This document shows, piece after piece, positions 17,863 through 25,520 of a stretch of 64,000 nucleotides of DNA. The stretch is from JAUIET01 sp039111475 (GTDB lineage Bacteria; Pseudomonadota; Gammaproteobacteria; Pseudomonadales; JAUIET01): NCBI GenBank assembly GCA_039111475.1, contig JBCCIP010000009.1, positions 73,253 through 137,252 on the forward strand, written 5' to 3'. The notes below the pieces were generated by a model. That model saw only the letters and a list, made by a program, of their open reading frames with translations, did no database searches and had not been told where the DNA came from. The stretch's first letter is position 1. Each line of letters starts with the position of its first letter. The translations under genes were made by a program, and so were the position numbers.

Positions 17863-18861
17863 TTACCTGACAACGGCTTGCTTGTCCCAACTTAACCAGC
17901 GCTGCAAGCGCAACATCAACTGATCCAACGCAAAACCAAGTAGACCTATGGTAATGACCGCGGCCATGATTCGACCGAGGGAATTAGATGATCCGTTCTG
18001 AAATTCATCCCAGATAAATTTTCCAAGACCGGGGTTTTGCGCCAACATCTCAGCGGCTATCAAAACCATCCAGCCGGTTGCCAATGACAGACGCAGGCCA
18101 GTAAAAATCAACGGTACAGACGACGGCAATACAACCTTGCGCACATGGGTAATGGAGCCCAGCTTGATCACGCGGCTAACATTCACCAAGTCTCTGTCAA
18201 CACCCGCCACGCCAACAGTCGTATTAATCAGAGTTGGCCAAAGGCAGCACAGCGCTACGGTAAAACCGGAGTTCAGGAATGATTTTTCAAACATCGGCGA
18301 ATCGCTGACGTACAGCGCCGAAACCACCATGGTGACCAGCGGTAACCACGCCAGTGGCGATACCGGTTTAAACACCTGGATGATTGGATTAATCGCCTGA
18401 TACGCAGATTCACTTAATCCACACAGTATGCCCAGAGGTACTGCAATTGCAGTGGCAATCACGAACCCGAATGCCACTGTGTATAAGCTGGTAAAGATCT
18501 GGTCGAAAAAGGTAGGTTTACCGGTATAGCTTCGAATCTTAACGGGCGCGTTCGGATCTTTTTCCAATCGCGCGGCGTTGCGCTTTTCCTGGCGCTCATA
18601 AAAGGCATCCGCTTTTGCCCTTTGTTCCTGATGTTCAACAACAAGGTTCTTGGATTGCGTCCATACTTCCGTGGGACCAGGGAATGCACCCAGCGAGGTA
18701 ACAATGTTGGCGGCCACGATTTGCCAGAACGCCAGAAACAGCAATATCCCAAACGTAGGGAAAAACAGCTTAGCTGCTATAAAGTCACCGATCTTTGAAC
18801 TCGATGGAGCCGCTGGCGTGGCCGTGCCAGCGCCGCTGCTATCCGCTGTTGTGACACTCAC
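17863..18861 (-). CDS. nrtB: Nitrate ABC transporter permease
   Basis: This 332-aa inner-membrane permease of the NrtB/SsuC type has a long N-terminal segment. The typical permease block is present (AVPLGILCGLSESAYQAINP, KPVSPLAWLPLVTM), as is the coupling-helix region near SRVIKLGSITHVRKVVLPSS and GLRLSLATGWMVLIAAEMLA. An insertion of ~50 charged residues (around KRNAARLEKDPNAPVK) lies between the first membrane helix and the core. It begins with a GTG that overlaps the nrtA stop (GTGA), so translation of the two is coupled. Confidence 0.9.
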   Translation of the reverse strand: MSVTTADSSGAGTATPAAPSSSKIGDFIAAKLFFPTFGILLFLAFWQIVAANIVTSLGAFPGPTEVWTQSKNLVVEHQEQRAKADAFYERQEKRNAARLEKDPNAPVKIRSYTGKPTFFDQIFTSLYTVAFGFVIATAIAVPLGILCGLSESAYQAINPIIQVFKPVSPLAWLPLVTMVVSALYVSDSPMFEKSFLNSGFTVALCCLWPTLINTTVGVAGVDRDLVNVSRVIKLGSITHVRKVVLPSSVPLIFTGLRLSLATGWMVLIAAEMLAQNPGLGKFIWDEFQNGSSNSLGRIMAAVITIGLLGFALDQLMLRLQRWLSWDKQAVVR

Positions 18862-20219
18862 AACACTTCATCCTTCAGCCCGATTGGGAACTTTTTCAAG
18901 TACTCATTTGGCTTGCTGCCATCAAAGCTGATGCTGTCAATAAACTCCGTTTGCTCAGGCTTGAAACCGGATTCCGTCGCGAACTCCGGAAAGTCGGCTG
19001 CAGTCATGGTCTTTTCGGCAATCAGCTCTTCTGCTGCAACGCGATAGATGTCTGGGCGATATACCTTTTTCGCCACATCCATGTACCAGCTGTCAGGCTT
19101 CGGTTCCGATATTTGTCCCCAGCGACGCATTTGAGTGAGGTACCAGATAGCGTCTGAGTAGTAGGGGTATGTCGCGAAGTAGCGGAAGAACACATTAAAG
19201 TCAGGTACCGAACGCTTGTCGCCTTTTTCGTACTCAAACGTGCCCGTCATAGAGTTTGCGATCACTTCGTAATCTGCCCCTACGTATTCGGGCTGCGAGA
19301 GTATTTTCACTGCTTCAGGTCGATTAGCGTTGTTGTTTTCATCCAACCACTTCGCCGCGCGTAACATGGCTTTAACAATTCGCACCGTTGTATTGGGGTA
19401 TTTTTCAGTGAACTCCTTGTTCAGCCCAAATACTTTTTCAGGGTTGTCTTTCCAGATTTCATAGTCGGTAATCACCGGCACGCCAATGCCTTTAAACACA
19501 GCTTGCTGGTTCCAGGGCTCGCCTACGCAGTAGCCGTAGATGGTGCCCGCCTCAAGCGTAGCCGGCATTTGTGGAGGAGGTGTTACCGACAACAATACGT
19601 CGGCGCTCAATGTGCCACTGGTGTCACTTTTGTGCGGTGCATAATAACCGGGGTGCAACCCCCCGGCGGCCAACCAGTAGCGAAGTTCGTAATTGTGGGT
19701 AGACACGGGGAATACCATGCCCATTTTGAACGGCTCGCCTTTGTCTTTGTAGGCTTCAACCACCGGCTTAAGATAATCAGCCTTGATGGGATGTACCGGC
19801 TTTCCATCAGGCTGCATTGGAATATTCGCTTTCATTTCCTTCCAGACCTTATTGGAAACGGTGATGCCATTGCCGTTAAGGTCCATTGAAAACGGTGTAA
19901 CGATGTGCGCTTTCGTGCCGTAACCAATCGTTGCGGCCAGCGGCTGACCGGCCAGCATATGCGCGCCATCCAACTGACCATCGATAACACCGTCTAACAA
20001 CACTTTCCAGTTAGCTTGTGCTTCAAGTTCTACGTACAAACCTTCGTCTTCGAAATAACCACGTTCGTACGCGATGGCGAGCGGCGCCATATCGGTTAAC
20101 TTGATGAAACCGAACTTAAGCTCGTCTTTCTCTGGGTAGCCCACTTCGCCGTAGGCTACTGTCGCGAACATGAGACAAAACACGATAACTAGAAAACGTG
20201 AGAGCGATAAAAAATGCAT
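18858..20219 (-). CDS. nrtA: Nitrate ABC transporter substrate-binding protein
   Basis: This 453-aa periplasmic binding protein of the NrtA/CmpA family captures nitrate or nitrite for the NrtBD importer. The signal peptide is FLSLSRFLVIVFCLMFATVAYG. Typical stretches include FGFIKLTDMAPLAIAYERGYF, DGAHMLAGQPLAATIGYGTK, VFPVSTHNYELRYWLAAGG and YCVGEPWNQQAV. The ATG at 20219 is chosen, with GGAGA eight bases upstream. A longer frame to 20249 would run into the leader terminator and is rejected. It is the first gene of a seven-gene operon ending with the DmsBC-like fusion. Confidence 0.93.
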   Translation of the reverse strand: MHFLSLSRFLVIVFCLMFATVAYGEVGYPEKDELKFGFIKLTDMAPLAIAYERGYFEDEGLYVELEAQANWKVLLDGVIDGQLDGAHMLAGQPLAATIGYGTKAHIVTPFSMDLNGNGITVSNKVWKEMKANIPMQPDGKPVHPIKADYLKPVVEAYKDKGEPFKMGMVFPVSTHNYELRYWLAAGGLHPGYYAPHKSDTSGTLSADVLLSVTPPPQMPATLEAGTIYGYCVGEPWNQQAVFKGIGVPVITDYEIWKDNPEKVFGLNKEFTEKYPNTTVRIVKAMLRAAKWLDENNNANRPEAVKILSQPEYVGADYEVIANSMTGTFEYEKGDKRSVPDFNVFFRYFATYPYYSDAIWYLTQMRRWGQISEPKPDSWYMDVAKKVYRPDIYRVAAEELIAEKTMTAADFPEFATESGFKPEQTEFIDSISFDGSKPNEYLKKFPIGLKDEVL

Positions 20220-20236
20220 AATCTGATTCTCCAGAC

Positions 20237-20281
20237 AAAAAAAGCCCACTGGCCGCGCAAACGAATGCGAAGTCAGTGGGC
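20237..20281 (-). terminator. Leader intrinsic terminator upstream of nrtA
   Basis: On the minus strand, GCCCACTG pairs with CAGTGGGC (8 bp, with some inner pairing in a GC-rich loop), followed by seven T residues and then the nrtA ribosome-binding site. A terminator immediately before an operon's first gene indicates attenuation, and it mirrors the terminator before the gene at 4180. Confidence 0.85.
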
Positions 20282-20291
20282 GTCTTTACCC
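20278..20291 (-). promoter_or_regulatory. ANTAR-type antiterminator hairpin in the nrtA leader
   Basis: GGGT-AAAGAC-GCCC forms four pairs (one G-U) around a hexaloop with A1 and G4, the ANTAR recognition pattern. Its 3' GCCC is the first four bases of the terminator arm, so hairpin and terminator are alternatives. The element before 4180 is nearly identical in loop and architecture (GAGT-AAAGAT-GCTC). The linked nasT gene encodes the probable RNA-binding partner. A less certain bulged hairpin with loop ATAAGC lies just upstream and may be P1. Confidence 0.75.
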
Positions 20292-20362
20292 TAACTAATG
20301 TGGAATTTGGCGCAGGCTTATCGCGTCATTACGAAGTTCAGCGTGCAATCGTAAATACTCTA

Positions 20363-20378
20363 TTCAAGTAACGTGCCA
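20363..20378 (-). promoter_or_regulatory. sigma54-like promoter of the nrt-nir-nas operon
   Basis: The minus strand reads TGGCAC-N5-TTGAA. The -24 element is perfect and is followed by G, as in the extended consensus. The -12 element deviates (GA instead of GC), so the promoter may be weak or strongly activator-dependent. It is correctly placed ~70 bp before the leader hairpin. Confidence 0.6.
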
Positions 20379-20490
20379 ACTTGGCATTAGGTTTAAGTGC
20401 TTGTAATTTCGTTAGGAAGGTGGCAGAAGCTGATCGATTCGAAGGCAAACCACAGCAAGAGCGATCCAAAACGGGGCACCGGGGTTTTGA

Positions 20491-21126
20491 TTATGAAGCG
20501 GGGCGATCCAAGCCTGTATGGGCGTCTATCACTCTGGCGGCAACTTCCACAAGGCGGAAATTCTCCTGCATGGAGAATTGATGCAAAGCCCGATGCGCCT
20601 GGTCTTCAGTGAGCCGATCGTGCTCAATGAGCAGCGCCTTTGCCCTGGCAATAATTTTCTCTTCGCTGAGTTTTCCTTCGGCCGCTTGCAGACGGCTGTC
20701 AAGATCTTGCGTGTGCTTGAGCAGGCTCTGGGTGCGATCAAACTTAGCCATCACCACGCCCAATCGATTAACAATGCGTTCCGCCTGCAGCATTTCTGTT
20801 ACAAACATAGTGACACCTTTTGACAAGGCACTATCAACAAAGTCCGGGTCTTTTCCGCTTGCGAACATCATGATTGGCGTTGGGCGCATCTCATTCAACA
20901 CGCTGACGCAATGCAATGTGGACGTATGATCGACGTCTGCAGGAAGACCTATCACGATCAGCTGCGGGTCTGTGGTTTCTACGTGGTGCAGCAGAGTGTT
21001 ACCGTGCTGCGCATAAAACACCTGGCTCACGCCATGTGCCGCAAGCTCAGCAATAATTTTGGTCGCCCGCTGCTGTTGGCCGTCGACCAACAGCAGGCGT
21101 GCGTTCTTTACATCAGCGGTTACCAT
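20491..21126 (-). CDS. nasT: ANTAR-domain response-regulator-like antiterminator, NasT-type
   Basis: This 211-aa protein has an N-terminal receiver-like domain (ARLLLVDGQQQRATKIIAEL, PQLIVIGLPAD, PTPIMMFASGKD) and a C-terminal ANTAR RNA-binding domain of three helices (EEKIIARAKALLIEHDRLTEDQ, AHRALHQFSMQENFRLVEVA). NasT proteins bind hexaloop hairpins in leader RNA and prevent termination when nitrate is present. The likely targets are the two leaders at 4032-4117 and 20237-20291. Its ATG overlaps the stop of the porin gene (TGATG). No NasS nitrate sensor, the usual partner, is adjacent. An upstream in-frame TTG at 21153 is rejected. Confidence 0.88.
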   Translation of the reverse strand: MVTADVKNARLLLVDGQQQRATKIIAELAAHGVSQVFYAQHGNTLLHHVETTDPQLIVIGLPADVDHTSTLHCVSVLNEMRPTPIMMFASGKDPDFVDSALSKGVTMFVTEMLQAERIVNRLGVVMAKFDRTQSLLKHTQDLDSRLQAAEGKLSEEKIIARAKALLIEHDRLTEDQAHRALHQFSMQENFRLVEVAARVIDAHTGLDRPAS

Positions 21127-22334
21127 CAAATCGCGAAATTCAAGGTTGCCCAAATTTTGGTGGTATCCGTTGCATGATTGTCTGCTGAATAATCTGCGAA
21201 CTTAAGTTGCAGTGAAGTGGTTTTGTGCAAAGGCAGAGTGGCCACAATGTTTATCTCGCTACCCAGGTCATCTGAGCCTTCGTTCGAGGTGAAGTCGTGG
21301 TAGGTAGCGGCCAGCTTGAGCTTGCCAACCGATCCCGCCACGCCTAAGTAAAGATCTTCAATTCCAGCAGCCGGTGTGCCAAGAAATTTATCAGCCCACC
21401 CCTGAAACTTGTGCAAGGTGGCCAGTGGCGTTCTGAATGCAGCGGCGCCATCGTCGCTGCCCAATACTTCATAGCCTACTGTGAAGTTGACTGGCTTCAA
21501 TTTATACGAAGCCGATACGGCGTAATAATCCGCACCGTAGTCCAATGGGCTGTCGCCATAGTCAGATTGGCTAGCGTAACTGGCATTCAGCTTGAACGCG
21601 CCAAACGCCCCTGCGTAATCAACACCGTAGGTTGATGTTGAGTTTGGAATACCATTACCATTGCTAAAATCGAGCAGATACGCAAAGCCCGTCAGCGAAT
21701 GCTGCTTGTTGATCGCATACTTTGCCAAAAAGAAGTGAGACTCGCTGTCCCATTCAGCAGGTTGTGCACCACCGTCTGGCCCAAAAATTCTGTTTACGTT
21801 GAACACAAAACTGTAGTCAACGCTTAAGGCCTCAACTGGCTTAAACTGCAACCGAAATGCATCGTAGGTTTGTTCGTTCTGTCTCCAACCAACGCCACCT
21901 ACAAACCGTTGTCCTTGGTGCAAAATACGCTGGCGACCAAACGTTGCGGTAACCCCTGAAGAGTTATATTTCAAAAAAGCCTGATTTACATCAAACCCTT
22001 CTGGGTCGGCAACGACAGGAAACGTCGTTCGCCCGTTGTCTGTTGAATTGTATTGATCGTCCCCAATGGCAACCACGTAGTCAGTTTCCAGGCCAACGGT
22101 AAAGTTGTTCACCGAGCCGGACGTCCAGGAGAACCTCGCTTTGGCCGTTGAAGCCAGTGCATCTTCCTCAATGCCGTCCTGGTCAACCGTTTCAACCCGG
22201 TATCGAACACCGAACTTGGCTGTGCCATCTTTCGCAGCACTTGATAAGTCCTCAAAGATATCCGCATTAGCCATATTCGATACCGTCAGCGCCAACGCCG
22301 ACGCCAGGCAGGTAAATCGTAAATCCAAAACCAT
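21126..22334 (-). CDS. Outer-membrane porin of the alginate-export-like family, nitrate-locus associated
   Basis: The 402-aa protein has a signal peptide (FTCLASALALTVSNMANA) and then alternating beta-strand sequence rich in aromatic and Gly/Ser residues (KFGVRYRVETVDQDG, ATFGRQRILHQGQRFVGGVGWRQNE, SVDYSFVFNVNRIFGPDG). It ends ATLNFAI with a terminal aromatic-rich strand. The motif around DAFRLQFKP resembles the alginate_exp porin family. I infer that it lets nitrate or another anion cross the outer membrane. It has its own sigma54-like element and is translationally coupled to nasT. Confidence 0.75.
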   Translation of the reverse strand: MVLDLRFTCLASALALTVSNMANADIFEDLSSAAKDGTAKFGVRYRVETVDQDGIEEDALASTAKARFSWTSGSVNNFTVGLETDYVVAIGDDQYNSTDNGRTTFPVVADPEGFDVNQAFLKYNSSGVTATFGRQRILHQGQRFVGGVGWRQNEQTYDAFRLQFKPVEALSVDYSFVFNVNRIFGPDGGAQPAEWDSESHFFLAKYAINKQHSLTGFAYLLDFSNGNGIPNSTSTYGVDYAGAFGAFKLNASYASQSDYGDSPLDYGADYYAVSASYKLKPVNFTVGYEVLGSDDGAAAFRTPLATLHKFQGWADKFLGTPAAGIEDLYLGVAGSVGKLKLAATYHDFTSNEGSDDLGSEINIVATLPLHKTTSLQLKFADYSADNHATDTTKIWATLNFAI

Positions 22335-22474
22335 GTGTTTTCCCCACGCGCGGGTACCCAGGCTCGTTACAGAGACCAGGCGCCGTTGCCTTCAAATGAT
22401 GTATTCAGTGGTAGTGGGGTTGTTCTGCACAGACAAAAATTGCGGTCTGGCATATGCGCCCACGCGGAACAACT

Positions 22475-22490
22475 AACAAGTTTCGTGCCA
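22475..22490 (-). promoter_or_regulatory. sigma54-like promoter of the porin-nasT unit
   Basis: The minus strand reads TGGCAC-N5-TTGTT: a perfect -24 element and a -12 element with one deviation (T for C). It is the third such element in the locus. The untranslated region of ~140 bases after it shows a CAGAC/GTCTG hairpin but no T-tract terminator, so I see no ANTAR leader here. Confidence 0.55.
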
Positions 22491-22630
22491 AAAACCTAAT
22501 GCGTGTGCTAAGCACTTAATTTTTAAAGAATAGTTAGCTAAAGCTGGCCCTGTATATTACGTCTATCGGCCGCTTAGTTGACGCTGGCTGCGCCATTAGA
22601 AGGACCAGGCGTTTTGAAATGGTGCGCGCT

Positions 22631-23401
22631 TCAGCGCACTACTATCCCACGTGAAGCCATATGATCTTTGGCCTGCTGCACTGTGTACTCTCCAAAATGA
22701 AAAATACTCGCTGCCAGCACCGCATCTGCATGCCCTTCCAGCACCCCTTGCGCCAGATGCTCAAGATTACCAACGCCCCCAGAGGCAATGACCGGAATAT
22801 TCACCGCGTCGCTAACAGCTCGCGTTAATGGCAAATTGAAGCCGTCCTTGGTTCCGTCTCTGTCCATGCTGGTTAGCAGTAATTCGCCGGCGCCGTAGTT
22901 GGCCATGCGAACTGCCCACTCAACGGCATCTATGCCTGTTGGTCGCCTGCCGCCGTGGGTAAAAATTTCCCAGCGCAAGGTGCCATCTTCTGTGTCTACC
23001 CGCTTCGCGTCTATCGCCACCACAGTACATTGCGAACCGAACCGTTCAGACGCTTCGCGAACAAACTCCGGGTTATGAATGGCTGTAGTATTGATACTGA
23101 CTTTATCCGCACCCGCATTCAACAAATTTCGAATGTCATCCAGCTTGCGCACACCACCGCCTACTGTGAGCGGAATAAACACCTGCTCAGACATTTTTTC
23201 GACAGTGCGGTAAGTAGTGTCGCGTTCTTCATGGCTAGCAGTGATATCGAGGAAGGTAATTTCATCTGCGCCTTGCTCGTTGTATCTTCGCGCCACTTCC
23301 ACCGGGTCACCTGCATCACGTATATCCACAAACTGCACGCCTTTTACAACGCGGCCTTTGTCTACGTCCAGGCAGGGGATAATGCGTTTGGCCAGACTCA
23401 T
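22631..23401 (-). CDS. hisF: Imidazole glycerol phosphate synthase, cyclase subunit
   Basis: With HisH this 256-aa (beta/alpha)8 barrel converts PRFAR to imidazole glycerol phosphate and AICAR. The start is typical (AKRIIPCLDVDKGRVVKGVQF) with catalytic Asp in CLDVD; ITFLDITAS, LTVGGGVR, ASGGVGNLEHL and VLAASIFHFGE are also present. Its start overlaps the end of hisA by four bases (ATGA). It is the last gene of the visible his cluster. A GC-rich hairpin overlaps its stop codon but has no T-run. Confidence 0.96.
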   Translation of the reverse strand: MSLAKRIIPCLDVDKGRVVKGVQFVDIRDAGDPVEVARRYNEQGADEITFLDITASHEERDTTYRTVEKMSEQVFIPLTVGGGVRKLDDIRNLLNAGADKVSINTTAIHNPEFVREASERFGSQCTVVAIDAKRVDTEDGTLRWEIFTHGGRRPTGIDAVEWAVRMANYGAGELLLTSMDRDGTKDGFNLPLTRAVSDAVNIPVIASGGVGNLEHLAQGVLEGHADAVLAASIFHFGEYTVQQAKDHMASRGIVVR

Positions 23402-24132
23402 GCGTTTTCGTCACACCATGCTTGGGCTTCTGCTAAATCTAATGTGCCTTCATATATAGCACGGCCTGTAATAGCTCCTAGAATACCCTTGTGCGCATGC
23501 TTCTGTAACTGCTGAACATCTTCCAGCGTTGTTACACCTCCGGAAGCGATCACTGGAATTGAAATAGCCTCAGCCAGTGCGGCGGTGGATTCAAGGTTCA
23601 AACCCTGCATCATGCCGTCGCGCTCAATATCGGTATAAACAATAGCGGCCACACCGGCAGCCCCAAATTCGCGCGCCAGATCAATCACCGAGCGGTCGGA
23701 TGCTTCGGCCCAGCCTTCAGTGGCTACCATACCGTTTGTTGCATCAAGCCCAATAATAATATGGCCTTTAAATTGCTCACATAGATCGCGTGTTAGATCT
23801 GGATCTTTTACCGCAATGGTGCCCAAAATAGCAAATTGCACACCAGCTGACAGATACATTTCAATCGTATCGGCGGAACGAATACCACCACCCATCTGAA
23901 TTGGCATGTTTTTATGCTGTGCGGCTATGCCCTGAATAATGTCGCGGTTAACAGGCTCGCCTGCAAACGCGCCGTTCAAGTCCACCAGATGCAATCGCCG
24001 GCAACCGGCTTCAACCCATTGTCGCGCCATAGATAATGGGTCAGTAGAGAACACCGTAGAATCTTCCATACGACCCTGGCGAAGCCGCACGCATTCGCCG
24101 TCTTTTAAATCGATGGCCGGAATAATCAGCAT
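23398..24132 (-). CDS. hisA: ProFAR isomerase
   Basis: 1-(5-phosphoribosyl)-5-[(5-phosphoribosylamino)methylideneamino] imidazole-4-carboxamide isomerase, a 244-aa (beta/alpha)8 barrel. MLIIPAIDLKDGECVRLRQG carries the first catalytic Asp, and YTDIERDGMMQG the second. Paired phosphate-binding motifs are QMGGGIRS and ASGGVTT. The ATG at 24132 is preferred to an in-frame codon at 24144, because family members begin exactly there. It overlaps hisH by seven bases. Confidence 0.96.
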   Translation of the reverse strand: MLIIPAIDLKDGECVRLRQGRMEDSTVFSTDPLSMARQWVEAGCRRLHLVDLNGAFAGEPVNRDIIQGIAAQHKNMPIQMGGGIRSADTIEMYLSAGVQFAILGTIAVKDPDLTRDLCEQFKGHIIIGLDATNGMVATEGWAEASDRSVIDLAREFGAAGVAAIVYTDIERDGMMQGLNLESTAALAEAISIPVIASGGVTTLEDVQQLQKHAHKGILGAITGRAIYEGTLDLAEAQAWCDENA

Positions 24133-24779
24133 TCGCCGCTCCATTGCACAAAATTACTTAACAGCTGCAAACCACTGGTGTGGCTTTTCTCCGGGTGAAA
24201 CTGCGTGGCAAACACATTGTCTTTCGCAAGCGCAGCCGCAAACGGCACACCGTACTCACTGGCACCGGCCAACAACGCCTCATTTTCAGGCATTACATAA
24301 AAGCTGTGCACAAAGTAAAACCGCGTGCCGTTTTCAATGCCTTCCCACAAGGGGTGCGCTACTGTTTGCTCAACGGTATTCCAACCCATGTGTGGCACTT
24401 TCATGGCAGCGCCTTGCGCGTCTTCACCACCGGGAAACAAGGTCACATCGCCTTCGAAAAGACCTAAGCAATCAACCCCGTTGTTTTCAGCGCTGTGGCT
24501 CAGCAAGGCCTGCATGCCCACACAAATTGCCAGCATGGGTTTGCGTTGGCTGACCTCTTTCACCACTTCATCGAAGCCAGCGGCCAGAATTTCCGCCATA
24601 CAATCACGAATAGCGCCCACTCCCGGGAAAATCACCCGGTCGGCAGCAACAATGTCTTCGGGCTTGCTGCTCACTATTACTTCTACATTGGGTGCTACTT
24701 TACGCACGGCATTGGCCACGGAGCGCAGATTACCCATGCCGTAATCCATAACGGCCAGCGAAGAAGCGGTGGTGGACAT
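24126..24779 (-). CDS. hisH: Imidazole glycerol phosphate synthase, glutaminase subunit
   Basis: This 217-aa class I glutamine amidotransferase supplies ammonia to HisF. The N-terminus is VMDYGMGNLRSVANAV. The nucleophile is the Cys of LAICVGMQALL, and the His/Glu pair lies in FATQFHPEKSHTSG. The oxyanion region FPGVGAIRDCM is also present. It sits seven bases after hisB and overlaps hisA, as expected for a coupled synthase complex. Confidence 0.96.
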   Translation of the reverse strand: MSTTASSLAVMDYGMGNLRSVANAVRKVAPNVEVIVSSKPEDIVAADRVIFPGVGAIRDCMAEILAAGFDEVVKEVSQRKPMLAICVGMQALLSHSAENNGVDCLGLFEGDVTLFPGGEDAQGAAMKVPHMGWNTVEQTVAHPLWEGIENGTRFYFVHSFYVMPENEALLAGASEYGVPFAAALAKDNVFATQFHPEKSHTSGLQLLSNFVQWSGEC

Positions 24780-24786
24780 ATCGAGT

Positions 24787-25380
24787 TTACAAAACGCCTT
24801 TGGTAGAAGGTGTTTGTCCGCCCAGACGTTGGTCAGCGCTTAGCGCCATGCGCAAGGCTCGACCGAAGGCCTTAAAAATGGTTTCTGCCTGATGATGGCT
24901 ATTCACACCGCGCAAATTGTCAATGTGCAGCGTAACGTTGGCGTGGTTCACAAAGCCCTGAAAAAACTCGCGAAACAAATCCACATCAAACTCGCCAATT
25001 TGCGCGCGGGTGTAGTCCACGTGGTATTCAAGGCCGGGGCGGCCAGAGAAATCGATAACCACCCGTGACAAGGCCTCATCCAATGGCACGTAGGCGTGCC
25101 CGTAACGGGTAAGCCCTTTCTTGTCGCCAACGGCCTTGGCCACGGCCTGACCAATAGTGATGCCAATGTCTTCCACGGTGTGGTGGTCGTCTATGTGATT
25201 GTCGCCTTTGGCGTTTACATTCAGGTCAATCATGCCGTGGCGGGCGATTTGATCCATCATGTGCTCAAGAAAAGGCACACCGGTGGCAAATTCGCCTTTT
25301 CCGGTGCCGTCCAAGTTCAGTTCAACACTGATCTGGGTTTCCAGCGTGTCGCGGGTAACGGAGGATGTGCGCGCGGCCAT
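24787..25380 (-). CDS. hisB: Imidazoleglycerol-phosphate dehydratase
   Basis: This 197-aa monofunctional HisB is without the N-terminal phosphatase domain of the enterobacterial fusion. Metal-binding signatures are HMMDQIARHGMIDL, DDHHTVEDIGITIGQA and the C-terminal NSHHQAETIFKAFGRAL. It is the first gene of the minus-strand his cluster, 140 bp from the divergently transcribed asmA-like gene, so the promoter should lie within that gap. Confidence 0.96.
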   Translation of the reverse strand: MAARTSSVTRDTLETQISVELNLDGTGKGEFATGVPFLEHMMDQIARHGMIDLNVNAKGDNHIDDHHTVEDIGITIGQAVAKAVGDKKGLTRYGHAYVPLDEALSRVVIDFSGRPGLEYHVDYTRAQIGEFDVDLFREFFQGFVNHANVTLHIDNLRGVNSHHQAETIFKAFGRALRMALSADQRLGGQTPSTKGVL

Positions 25381-25520
25381 GAGGGTTCCGAATCAAGCAA
25401 AAGAGCGCGGATTATAGAGAAATTCGACCGTCACATCATTTAACTTTTGCGGTCGCGACGAAACAGCGGCAATTATGCTATTTTTAGTGCCCAATAGTGA
25501 GTTACTACCGAGTTTAAGCA

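Noticed and set aside
20220..20249. In-frame extension of nrtA upstream of 20219
   Set aside because: The extra codons translate the T-tract of the leader terminator; the ATG at 20219 has a proper GGAGA site and directly begins the signal peptide.
22615..22640. Intrinsic terminator after hisF
   Set aside because: A GTGCGC/GCGCAC hairpin overlaps the stop codon, but no T-run follows on the minus strand.
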